A DNA stretch of 64,000 nt from Melieria omissa (taxonomy: Eukaryota; Arthropoda; Insecta; Diptera; Ulidiidae). Below are positions 44,736-56,170 of this stretch, in pieces. The stretch covers positions 27,073,783 to 27,137,782 of the forward strand of contig OZ020269.1 of assembly GCA_963971225.1 (NCBI GenBank), written 5' to 3'. The notes below the pieces were generated by a model, which saw nothing but the letters and a program-made list of their open reading frames with translations, was not told the origin of the DNA and ran no database searches. The stretch's first letter is position 1. Every line of letters begins with the position of its first letter. The translations under genes and the position numbers were made by a program.

Positions 44736-47700
44736 TTATAAATAAATAATAAATTAAAAAATTAAACAATTTTACCAATTTTACTCAAAAATTTATAAGA
44801 ACAAAAACCTTTATAAGAGAAAATGTTAAGTGTTGATGGCTCAGACAGCTGGAACTCCAGCATCCAACCACCAAATAATAACAAAATTACACTAACATTA
44901 CATCTTCGTTTGTAAACGTTCAAGTTCAAAGTAAGAAAAAGGCTCAGAAACACAATGCAAATCCAGCAGAATTATATTCAATCAAGTAGAAAAAAAAACA
45001 AACACGAAAGAACGATGTAAGAGGAAAATCACTCACACCAACTAAAGGTTTTCTCATACGGAAACTCTTATCCTTTATGGCGCTGCACCTTGAGCTATGA
45101 GCATTTAAACCACTGATGACCATTCTGCTGCCACAGTCATCACTGACTCAAACCGTTCGAATTTAAATTACATTGCGCAAACCTATTCGAAGATGTGGGA
45201 TGCTGTAAGTTGCGTTCATGTCCGTTGAAGCGACACAGCTTATGTGTTTGTATAACACTGTCACGGTGCGTTTTTTGTGCTTCCCCCTAAATGTGAGTCA
45301 TGTGCGTGCGGCCGCCCAGCTACTTTGGCCGTCCATTTAAGTGCTTTTGCTGTTTATTACCGCCAATGGGCGACATGTAGGAGGCGGGATTTTAAAAATT
45401 TCATTACACTTAAGCCGATTAGTCACCTTTCGCATTTCACACACCTTTCGCCGTTTCTTTGATATGATTTCGTTGTGCTTGCGTTGGTGTTACTTGGCCA
45501 CCACACGAAGGGACCGCAAAGCAAGCAAACAACACACAAACTAAATGTGCGAACATCAATTTTTAAAGCGCTCATCCCACAATTGTTACAGAGGTAGAAA
45601 TGCCAAGTGATGTCAAAGTCGAAAAAAAAAACAACCATCCAACAAGATGGCAAACAATCGAGAAAATTAAGAGCATGTGGGCGGCAGAGGGGAGGATGCA
45701 CGCACTTGGTTTGGATTTATTGCACTTTGCGCAAGATTTAGATTTATTGATTTTGTGTGATTCGGTATTGTTGTATTTTTCTATGGTTTACATTTGCCAA
45801 TGCTTGTGGTGAATGGATGCGCTGGACACTCAAATATACAAACAAGTAAACATGTAAAAACTAGCTGCACTCTGTACACGCAAATGACATTTAAAAATCT
45901 CGACTATCTGAAGGACCAAACCACAACAACAGCATGCGAAGCGATTTCTACGTAGAGAACAGTAGCATACAAACACATTTGTATTGGGTTGTTGTTGTAC
46001 GCTGCATATTTGTATTGACAAATGTTAGCACTTCTTTGCATTGTTGTTGTTGCGGTAACGCTTGTAAGGGCAATCGATTGCAAAGCGAAAATAAATAATC
46101 CAACACATGGCACGAGCCATTCGAATTGTGCGTAAAGTGCATGGAACTGCTGCATTGTTTGCTTGTGTGGGTGTTTGTGTGAATGTGTGTTTGCATGACT
46201 ATTTGCTGATGGAACAGCTTAAATATTGCAGCATTGTGGACAAGCGATCTTCTGTCTAAAACTGTCTAAACCAGCAACGACATTGTTTATCACTTACTGG
46301 CACTCAGGGCGTATGATGGATTTTTCATTGCTTCAATGCTCGTCCGGTTGGAAAACAATTTTGTAAATGTGTGTTATTTTTCGCTGCTCTTAAATTACGC
46401 ATGTGACATTTAAGACTATGAAATGTCATCTTAAAATGTTGTATTTTTAATAATTCTTCGCTCACTGGTAGAAGAGAAAATTGTGGCTTACGCATTTACA
46501 AGTTTAATTCAAAAAATGGGGTTTTGTTGTGTCCAAAACCGCACAACCACAGTATGACACTTGCAAATATCAACGGCCAAGCAATGATGCTCCTACTTTG
46601 AGTGTATGCTGCCACTATTTTGAAGCGCTGTGTGGGCGTTTAGTTAATGCTGATGGTACATGCAGCTAATGGTTTGGAGATTCGTTAAAATAGGGGTTGA
46701 TGCATAGGCTATGCGATTTTCACGCATCCTCATATGTATTAGCAAAGACCTTTCAAGTCTTTGGAATGAGTAGAAACGATCTTGTACTGAAGGTTTGGAC
46801 TAAGGAGAAGGAGGAGCGTTGCTGAATTAGGGACCGTTAAGAGAGGAAATTAGAAAACTGCAAGGAACGTACTTTGTTTTTTGGGAAACTTGATGATCAG
46901 GGCCACCGAGATAAAAGCTACAAGATCACCCAATTGTGAGACTTGGCAGATCTATTTCGAATAGTCAAAAAGGGAGACAAAAGCCGAGGTACCATAGGCA
47001 GCAATGTCTAAGCGCCTCTGTCCTTGGGACACACCTGAAGTATAATAATACTAACTTGCCATCAGATTGTGAGATCTACTGTTTTTTATCTAATTTTCTA
47101 TTATTTATAAGTGCAGTTAAACTCCTCTATAAAGAATTTAGAAAATTTTCACTTTTACGAATTCATTTCAAAAACACAAAATTTTTGTTCTTAATACTTA
47201 AAATATGATTCAATCTTATTATAAAAATTCAAAGTATGATACTACTGACTGAGGTACTTAACGTATATGTTTTTCAAAAGGATTCAAAATATTCAAGGAT
47301 ATTGAAGGATACATGTTTGAAAGGGCTTCAACGACACATTTTGGTTTTCAAAATGCAAAATTGATAATTTAGTCAACAGGCGACGAGTTCTCTTTTTCAT
47401 TTGATACCCATAGCTTTGTAATTGTATAAGCACAAATATTTAAATTAATTCATTGAAAAATATGTGTGTACTTAAAACTTTAAAGTCCTTTTACAAATAC
47501 AACGGCTCAGAAAATAAAAACTGAGTATGCCAGTTTACTACCATGGACCTTTAGTTTCACGTCTACATAAACTTTTGGATGGGTCGCGGCAAAAGTTATT
47601 TTTTGTTGCACGGTGTTACAGCAAATTTTTTTTATGGAACTTGTTTTTATACCGAAACTATTTTGCAGCTAAGTTTTACCTCTAATGGAGTTTTAATCGC

Positions 47701-49243
47701 CATATAACATTTTTTGTGTAGTTTTCTGTTAGGAATATCACAGAAATGTTAAGGTTCTGCATCCTCAATACTTTAGCATTTCTCTCCATTTTTATTTTCC
47801 ATATTTCTGATCTGTTTTTATATTTTCTTATTATGTCCCATTTTTCTTATCTTTCTTTTCATGACATTTTTTTCAATTCATTTTACTGTATTTTGATTTT
47901 CTCATTTTTATTTTTCAGTTCATTTCCTGTTCAAATTCCCATTTGTCACAACGTTGAAGACACTAAAATCTTAAAATGAAAGAAATTTTCTCGAGATATG
48001 TGTGCCAAAATTTCCAAAGAAATTTGCATTCAAGTTGTGTAATTGTTATCAACTTGCAGCTGCAATCGCAAATCGTTTCGCAAACGCACAACAAGCAACA
48101 ATACAGCAAGATTACGGGGCCGCCAACGAGCGCACATTCTCAATCGCATTAAATAGACGTTACGCATACGCCGTGGTGTACTGATTGCGTGCCGCAGGGC
48201 GGCAAAGGCGATTCCAATCAAAATGCAGCACTGCTCCCGGCACACATTTGCATTGTTATGCAGAAGCGATTTGCATGCTGGAGCTGGCACTGCCAGCTTG
48301 CACACACACACAACAGTTACGCATGAAACCCAAAGAAGGCAACTGACAACAAAAAACAACAAAAACAATGCACATGAGGAAATTTACAGTGGCGCTGCAG
48401 CAATGCTGTCGTTGCTGATGGCGGAAATATTTCAGTGTGCGCCAAAGTAACGAAACGAAACGAAAAGAAAAGTTAGAGAAAGAAACGTATAAGGAAAACC
48501 AACGAGACACTAACAGCTACGAGGAAAATGCAAACGCCCGAGGCGGATTAATGCGCTGTCATTAAAACTAATTTGAAGCGAAAAAGTGAAAAAGATGCAA
48601 CGCAAAAGTGGTAACAAGTTGCTGTGGCATTGAAGAGTCAACACTGTCGAGTGCAGCAACAATAGTTTTAAGAATGAGAAGTAACACAGAGCAATGACTG
48701 CCAGAAATGGCTTAGAGTAACAGACGAATTTGTTCGCGTTGTCTTGGGTTTTTTTATTTTATTTGAAAACGAAAACAAAATTTAAGTGAAGCATTTGATT
48801 GAAGAAAAAAGCAAAAGGAAGGGGTGACAGTAGTTGTTAGTGAGTCAGTAAAATAACGACAAATTTTCATTATTTATTTGGAAACGAAAACAAAATTTAA
48901 CAATTTGATTGAAAATTGAAATTGAAAGAGCAAAAAGAGGGGTGACAGTAGGTGTTATAGAGTCAGTAAAGTAACGACAACGTCATCTGACATAAACGGC
49001 AAAAGATATTTCACAGACAACAATGAAGAAAGCATTTAATTGAAAAATAGAAAAACTTAGTTTACTTTGCTAATAAAAGTTACCGCATAAGCAATAAAAA
49101 AGTGAAGAAAAATACGCCAATTTTAAATCAGTTATCAGGGCAGAAAAAAATTTAAGTTACGCTAACAATTACGTTGGAATTAAATATTCATTTATGCTCA
49201 TTTATGCATAAAACTAATTAGGTAAAGTTATGTTAAGTGATTC
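44736..49243. other. Unassigned noncoding DNA
   Basis: No gene is recognised. The block TGTTGCACGGTG-TTA at 47604-47618 resembles one end of the fold-back element (36848-38012), but I did not find its partner. A short open segment at 45140-45205 precedes a GTAAGT donor and is described under findings. Other open frames are short. Confidence 0.4.
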
Positions 49244-49295
49244 TAGCAGTTTAGGATGCTTACATAGGTCAGTAATGACCTGTTTTGTTGTTCCC
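49244..49295 (+). repeat. Dispersed repeat fragment
   Basis: GCAGTTTAGGATGCTTACAT plus AGGTCAGTAATGACCTGTT matches 29198-29245 with few differences. The family is unidentified. Confidence 0.5.
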
Positions 49296-49309
49296 TACAA
49301 GAAGTAGTT

Positions 49310-51240
49310 GATGTGACAACTTTTCATATAACAACAAAATTTAAGACAACTTTTCGTACGTCACAAATTTAACTGAAAACGAGTTATGCAACAATTATAA
49401 TTTGAATGCCGAAATAATAACAGTAGCAACCCTAGACAACGTGTGACATTATTTTTGTGTGACAGCGAAAAGTGTGACAATTGTTACTGTAAAACAAAAT
49501 TATTAAAAAAAAAACATTATGTGACCACTACTTGTTTGACAAAAATTTATGTAACTACTTGTTCTGTGACAATAACTTTTGTGACAACTATTTGTTAGGC
49601 ATTAACACAAATTATTGTGGCAACTATTTGTAATAATATGTGTGACCAAAATATATGTGACAATTTTTATGCCATTTAATTATGTCACAATTATTTATGT
49701 CATCGTTACTTTTTTGACAATAACTTAAGTAGCAACTATTTATGTGACAAGAAATTATGTGACTATCTATCAGCAATTGTTTGTTTCGCAATAAAATATG
49801 TGACAGCGATTTTAGTTACAAAAATTATTGTGACAAATATTTTTGTGATAATAAGGCGTGTGAAAAAATTTCTTGTGACAGTAAAATATGTGACAACGAT
49901 TTGTTTAGTAATAATTCACGTCACTACTACTTATTTTACATTTTTTTTTTATTTCTTTATTCTTTCTTTCTTTCTTTATTAAATTCAGTCAATGAACAAA
50001 AGGGTTCTTACATTAATTTTATTTTTATTTATTTAAATTTATTATATGTGACAATGATTTGTGTCGTTGATAATGTATGTGACAAGACTTAGTGTCACAA
50101 TAGTATATGCGACAACAATTTATATGGCACCTATGCATGTCACAATGATTTATGTCACTATTACTTATTTCGCAATATAAAATGTGGCTAACATTTATGT
50201 GACAATAAATTTGTAACTAGTACAAGTGACAACGATTTATATGAAAACTATTTGTGTCACAATAATTTACATAAGTCTTTACTACTGATTTAGCTGGTAA
50301 CTGTTTATGTGACATTCAATTATGTGACTATTTGTGCAACAGCAAGAATGTGAAAATGATTTTTGTTGCAATAATTGTGGCAACAACAAGAATGTGAGAA
50401 TGATTGTTGTTGCAATAATTGTGGAAAATATTTGTATAACATACATACATGTGTGACAATAAAATATCCAATCACTGCCTATTTGACAATAGTTTTTGGT
50501 CAGCAAAATATGTTACAGCTATTTGTGACAGCACTGATAGTAATTTGTGTCAAAATAAAATATGTCACAACCAGTGAGTCAAGTTTAAGTGAGTTATTTT
50601 ATGTAATAAAAATCTCTGACAGTAATTTATGTCAAAATAAAATATGTGACAATATGTGTATGTGTGACGACAAACCTGATAACTGAGTCAAGTTTAAGCA
50701 AGTCTCTGCTTATTTGACAATAGTTTTTGGTCAGCAAAATGTGTTACAGCTATTTGTGACAGCTCTCAGCAATTTTTGTCAAAATAAAATATGTGACAAA
50801 CAACCTGACAAGTGAAACAAATTTCTGACAGCAATTTTTGTCAAAATAAAATATGTGACAACTGTATGTGTAACGAGAAACCTGACAATTGAGAGTCAAG
50901 TTTAAGTAAAAAACAGCTGTCACAGCATTTGGTGTTACCAAAATGTATGCGACAACTGTTTGTGTCACAACCAATCTAAAAAGTGAGACAACATTAAGCG
51001 AGTCGCTTTATGTAATAAGCAGCTCTGACCGAAATGTTTGTGACAATAAAACATGTGAAAACTGCATGTGTGGCAACAAACCTGACAAGTGAGTGTTGTT
51101 CAAGCGAGTCACATTATGTAATAAACAGCTCTGACAGCATTCCGTCACAATAAAATATGTGACAACTATTTGTGTGACGGCAAACATAACAAGTGATCCC
51201 CGAGTAAGCGAGTCACATGACTTAATAAACAGTTGTAACA
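49310..51240 (+). repeat. Dense degenerate array of TGTGACA motifs
   Basis: The word TGTGACA, or its complement TGTCACA, recurs dozens of times at irregular spacing of about 15-40 bp (for example near 49313, 49459, 49473, 49567, 49580, 49658, 49745, 49800, 49829). Longer sub-repeats appear after 50400, such as GTCAAAATAAAATATGTGAC and AATAAACAGCTCTGACAGC. A TTTC run lies at 49955-49980. The core matches the box of the 14434-26975 satellite, but the spacing is much shorter. No coding capacity. Confidence 0.75.
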
Positions 51241-53519
51241 AGCAAGTTGTTTGTATTTGACCTGCTGGTAGAAAGTCCTTAGTGCAATTTCGCTTAAAAC
51301 CACCATTTGTTGGCATACTTTCAGGCTGCATTATAATGATCTACCATAAGAAACTTCAGTACTTAACTTGGCTTTCATTGTGCACAGCGCACTTTGAGTC
51401 GTTTTAAACTACGAAATAGTTAACTACAATTAATTAAATACAATGCAAAGCTCGCGTAAACACGGCACACGCATTCGCCTAAGGTTAACTCACACACACA
51501 CACATGCAGAAAAAGACCAGCGGCAATGCTGCACTCAACAGCGAGAAATAACGCAACCTGCATTCAACATGCAACGTTAATTAACATTGCTCGGCAACTT
51601 CTCGCACAACTCGACGTATACGCAACATTAGCAGCGCACATTTCACAAGTAGCACCAATTCGCGTAAATAAATGAAAATGCGCAACTCAATTTATGAGCA
51701 GCTCTGCGAAATGCGAAAATTTACTGAGAATACAACAACGTGGCGCAAAACACAAAAATCAGCAGCTGCAGCCGCCACACACTCACGCGGCACAGTGCCA
51801 ACGGCCATCAGTGGCACATTTCAACGCGCTGCCAGTGAAGCGTGAAAGACGCGCGCGCGCTCGTATAAGGCAATTAAAATTATTAACAAGACGCAAAAGA
51901 ATTCAACTTTCACAACGCCTACAGTGCAAGAGAACTCGACGACGAGAACGTCGACTTGGCATCGCACTGGATTTATATGCAAATTACATAATTAATTATG
52001 CTAATTACTTTGGTGTTGTTGGCACTTTTTTCTGTTCTTTTGGGCTGCAGGCAGCTGTGCACCAATCAAAACCACCAATGCTGGTGCCCCTAAAATTATG
52101 TACAACTAACACGTACCGGCTGCCATGTTGCAGCATTTTCAGCGATTTTCGAGCGCCACGTCGAAACGACGCACGCTCGCCTTTTCGCTCCACGAACACA
52201 TCCTTTGCCGGCGGAAAACGTTGTGGTCGCAGCGGTTTGCTGTGCGCTTTGTTTACTCAACAACGGGCAACAAGGGCGCTAATAAATCATATTTAAATTG
52301 TAGTTTAGGCAGCATGCAACTGGGTTAATGTAAACAATTTACGTTGAGATACGGCGAGCGAGCGGCAAATTTTGCTACTTAAGCACACTCAAACGTATAC
52401 TAAATATTTGCATATGATTGATGAAGCCTTTAGCAACCCGACTACGAGGCACGAAAACAATTCTCCCATATTTATATATATTTTTTGTATTTTCATTTGT
52501 GTGGGCATCACTGTGTTTCGGCCTTTCTGGTGCAAAATTTAAGCTTTTTAATTAAATCTAAATCACTTACGCCATTTAGTTGGGCTAATTATGGGGTTAA
52601 AGTAGGCGTGAAATTGCCAATCGAAACGGTCATAAAGCAACAAATAACTAACAAAGCAACCATAGAGCAATTTCAATGCCATTTAAAGTGAAGAAGAAAT
52701 AATGTCTGCAGCTTTTCACTTGCGCCTTTATTGATTCAATTATTTTATACACAAACGCAGCTATAGCCATGACAACATAATTACATGACAGAGACTGGCA
52801 GCAAAACAGCCATGTGGCCAATGGCAACACTGCGGCAGACTATCACAACACTTACCACTACTACTACTACTACTACTATATATAGACAGACAAAGAAGAA
52901 GAAGACAACGAAACACACTCGATACGGTTCAGGGTGGCAGCATCCGGCAGCTAAACGTTTACAATTTACAAAATAGAAAACAACGACAACAAGCTTCAAT
53001 TTATGCCAAGTATCAACTGCCTGTTTGGGTAAATTTGTAAATGTGTGAATGTGTGTGTGAGTGTTTTTGTTGCTCTCTATTTAAATTCATTGAACTTGGA
53101 CTGACAACTGACAAATATTCCAATTAATTCAAGTTAAATAAGCAGCGCAGAACTTTTGGCAGCCAGTAATTAGTTGAGCACTTAATTACATTTGTTGCTC
53201 AATTCAACAACAGTAAATTGTTTTTAATTAAATTATGTAAGCAAATAAGAGATTTGTTAATTTTTGCGCAGTTAGCAAAACATTTTCGAATAAATTCTTC
53301 AAGTGGTTTGCTTTACTATAGCTTTTTATTCGCTATATTTGCTTGTGTTGATTATAAAAGGTTTGTCTGCAGAGTGAAAGACTTAAATGAGCTTACAAAC
53401 TGGGTTTAGAGCGCTTGGGTTAATCGTTATTCATCATTATTACAGCTCAATTTGCGTACACTCAGTGTTCACAATTCTGCTTTCAACATTGTCATTTATT
53501 ACCAATTTATCAAGTCCAC
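51241..53519. other. Unassigned noncoding DNA
   Basis: Apart from the frame at 51694-52296 noted separately, nothing is recognised. A CTA run lies at 52857-52877 and a CA run near 51491-51505. Confidence 0.4.
51694..52296 (+). CDS. Uncharacterised ATG open frame, 200 residues, doubtful
   Basis: This is the longest ATG-started frame outside the mobile elements. The predicted product is very Arg-rich in the first half (RERRARARIRQLKLLTRRKR) and Cys/Ser-rich later, with no recognisable domain, signal peptide or repeat. It lies in a locally GC-richer patch where long frames arise more easily. No splice sites or promoter elements support it, so chance is the more likely explanation. Confidence 0.12.
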   Translation: MSSSAKCENLLRIQQRGAKHKNQQLQPPHTHAAQCQRPSVAHFNALPVKRERRARARIRQLKLLTRRKRIQLSQRLQCKRTRRRERRLGIALDLYANYIINYANYFGVVGTFFCSFGLQAAVHQSKPPMLVPLKLCTTNTYRLPCCSIFSDFRAPRRNDARSPFRSTNTSFAGGKRCGRSGLLCALFTQQRATRALINHI

Positions 53520-53880
53520 TGTCTCTTTATGGTTGGGGTGTTAAAACACAAGTCAGAGGTTGTTGGTTCGAGACTCAGACAACGGTGTTTACTTAAATCT
53601 TTAAATTGCTTCACTTCTCTTTACTTTACTTTGACCTAAAGCCAAATTTTCATAAGCTTACACAATCAAACGTTTTTTTATTCTCCATCCTTACTTTTCT
53701 ATACTAAGAGTTGTTTGTTGGAATTATCACAGGTCACTGTGCACCTGTCTCCTTCTTCGTAGGAAACGGAAAACCACTTAGGGTGTAGCTGACATCAGAG
53801 GATCACACTTACAATTCTACAACTCGAACAAATGCGCAGGGGATGACCCCTATTAATGCTAATTGAGGCCACTTTGAAAC
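53520..53880 (+). mobile_element. Possible second SINE type, diverged
   Basis: A B-box-like GGTTCGAGACTC at 53565-53576 follows a weak A-box-like stretch (GGTTGGGGTGTTAAAACACA). About 300 bp later the sequence ends GGCCACTTTGAAACC and an A-rich run (53881-53889). Layout resembles a tRNA-derived SINE unrelated in body to the two copies above. No target duplication or second copy in the window was found. Confidence 0.35.
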
Positions 53881-53889
53881 CAAAAAAAA

Positions 53890-54630
53890 AGATCAAGCGA
53901 CATGACCTAAATGTGCCAACGTCTGAAAGCTTTCGCTTCTATCTACCTACCCACCTAAGATTCATATTATCTCATTTTCCTCCAATTAAAATTCATTATT
54001 TTTTAATCATTCACTCATCACTACATTCCATAGCAATAATCAACAATGGCCACAAAATAACATAAAAGCCACAATTCACACTTTAAACACTGGCAATTTC
54101 AAGTAGTTAATTGTACCAACGATTATTTCTCAATATCGTTTAATCGTTCATTATTCCATTGTAATCGATAATGGCCATTAAAATGCAATTAAACTTCAAT
54201 GAATTACCAAAGAAAATTTTCGTATAAAAAAATAAATTATTCCCACATGAGCAATCAAGCTGCCGAACGTAATAATGACTGCGAAAGCGTACAACATGAA
54301 AGGGTTGCATTGCTTTCATGGCTTCGAATGGTTCAGATGGCAGTTGAATGAAATTAAACTCGAGTTTATATACTTAAATGTCAATATGTGCAATTATGAC
54401 TTTTGTGCTACTTAAAGTATTTTACGCATAAAAATTTGCAAATCCAAAGAGACATTTTAATTAAATTTTCCATATGATTGAATCAAATTGAATGAGCTTA
54501 AATCAATGATAAACGTTAGCTTTTTATCCAATCAATTTTAAAGTGAGTGATTTAATATGTTTATATATGGAACTTTATATGTCTGTATGTATATATGTGT
54601 GTATAAATATGCATAGCAGTGTTTACTTAC
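53890..54630. other. Unassigned AT-rich noncoding DNA
   Basis: Nothing is recognised. Short frames only. Confidence 0.4.
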
Positions 54631-54665
54631 TATTTGTGCCTTTATTTCGCTCGTGGTGAAACATA
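54631..54665 (-). CDS. Candidate 35-nt micro-exon, minus strand
   Basis: On the minus strand an acceptor with a pyrimidine-rich tract (TTTTCTCTTTACAG, complement of 54666-54679) and a perfect donor GTAAGT (complement of 54625-54630) enclose 35 nt. Two frames are open, MFHHERNKGTN and CFTTSEIKAQI; one has a stop. Splice signals are among the best in the window, but the peptide is too short to identify. It could be a real micro-exon of a minus-strand gene or a chance pairing. Confidence 0.28.
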
Positions 54666-55080
54666 CTGTAAAGAGAAAATAATAGAAATAATTGTTAATT
54701 CAGCAAACGTTTCATGAAGAAAATTTTAAAAATATTAAAGAATATTATAGAATTATAATTAATTAATTTTAAACAAATAAAAAGTTCAATTACAAAAATA
54801 CACATTACTTTCAACTGCCGAAGGACAAGAACAGACTTTGCAAAGAGCCATTTTCAGTTATACCGACTGGAACTCTAACTGAAATCTGACTAAAAATTAT
54901 CCATATTTCTTCATTATAACAATAAACCACTCAATACATAAGCATTTTCCAATTATTACTCTTCAAAAGCTTCATAAAACTCATAACCAATTCATGAGTG
55001 AAACAGGTTCCACTTTGTATTCACTCATACCAAAAATTAGCCGCTGTAGATAATTTTCGAGATATAATAGGGCAATATAT

Positions 55081-55459
55081 TGTAACGATGAGACAGTCTG
55101 TCGCTGTGCAAAGCAACCCTGCCGCTACGTGCCGTGCTATAATCCAATCTGGCAACGACGGCCGCGATAGTAACTTTTAGTCCAATCTGGAATGTGCGAG
55201 AACGATCTGCGCGATGGCCTGAGAGGTATAAAAGGCAGCCGGATGCGGCGCAGCGAGTCAGTCTGGTTTTGACAAGTTAAGTTGCCACACGGAGTAATTA
55301 ATCAAATACTTAAGTGTACGAACAGTAAAGAGTAAACTGTGAATAATAAAGTGACTGTTGGTTTTTAATTGGCTGCGTTCGAATAAATAAAGTTGTTTCA
55401 TTTTCAAATTGCACAATCCAGTGATACGTAACAGCCCACTAGAACTAGTATCCGTAACA
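55081..55459 (+). mobile_element. Solo LTR, 379 bp
   Basis: The segment starts TGTAACGATGAGACAG, ends ATCCGTAACA, and is flanked by ATAT on both sides (55077-55080 and 55460-55463), a 4-bp target duplication. Inside, TATAAAAG at 55227-55234 is followed 33 bp later by the arthropod initiator TCAGT (55258-55262), and AATAAA occurs at 55345-55350 and 55382-55387. These are LTR promoter and poly(A) features. No coding region is attached, so the element was lost by LTR-LTR recombination. The 4-bp duplication favours Ty3/Gypsy; it is unrelated in sequence to the LTRs at 19035 and 25921. Confidence 0.8.
55227..55262 (+). promoter_or_regulatory. Core promoter of the solo LTR (TATA plus initiator)
   Basis: TATAAAAG and TCAGT are spaced as in fly RNA polymerase II promoters (A of the initiator about 33 bp after the first T of the TATA box). 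The promoter may still drive transcription to the right into the satellite; this is inference. Confidence 0.55.
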
Positions 55460-56170
55460 ATATTTTATATAATTTTTTTAATTACTGTTATTTTTTAAGT
55501 AATCTATTCATGAGTCACGTGTGATACAGTTCTTAATTTGTATTATTTTATTAAAAAATATAGCCGCTGTAAATAATGTTCAATTAGTAATATGTCAAAA
55601 TATATTATATAATGTCTCCAAAGGTTAATAATTTTTTTTAATCTATTCATGAGTCATGCGCCATACAGTTTTCAATTTGTATTACTTCATATCAAAAGAT
55701 AGCCGCTGTAAATAATTTTCAAGTCATACATCAATACAATCTTTTTCATTAACAACTCTTCAAAATTTTAATTTTAATTTCTAATTTTTCGTAATCTATT
55801 AATAAAACACGAAGGACACAGTTTTCAATTTGTGTTATTTCATATCAATAGTTAACCGCTGTATATATTAATAAAGTATTATTGCTTGCCACTAAATTAG
55901 TATTTTCGAATAACAAGTTTTCAAATGCTCTATGAACTAATTTTATATGACCTACTCATGATTCGCTCGTGTGAGAATATTTCCATATTTTTGTTCATTC
56001 ACATCAACATTTAGCCGCTGTAAATAGTTTATGAAAATAATCAGCCGCAATTCAAGCATTAACCGCATTATTAAAGAATCGTTTTCAATTGTCGTCGTGC
56101 CTGACTATGCTTCGAGTTCATAAACGTTCATACAAAAAATTAGCCGCTGTTAATAATTTGAATTAATTAA

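Larger units (their letters stand above)
54990..56170 (+). repeat. ~140-bp tandem satellite, split by a solo LTR
   Basis: The word AGCCGCTGTAAATAA (or variant) starts at 55039, 55562, 55701, 55854, 56013 and 56142. Most units also carry TTCATGAGTCA upstream and CAATTTGTATTA. Intervals are 139, 153, 159 and 129 bp. The first gap is 523 bp, and it becomes 140 bp when the solo LTR plus one 4-bp target duplication (383 bp) is removed. Confidence 0.8.

Noticed and set aside
44236..44778. 180-codon minus-strand frame of Ile/Leu/Phe/Tyr repeats
   Set aside because: Pure artefact of the AAAAT satellite, whose unit length keeps all frames of one strand open.
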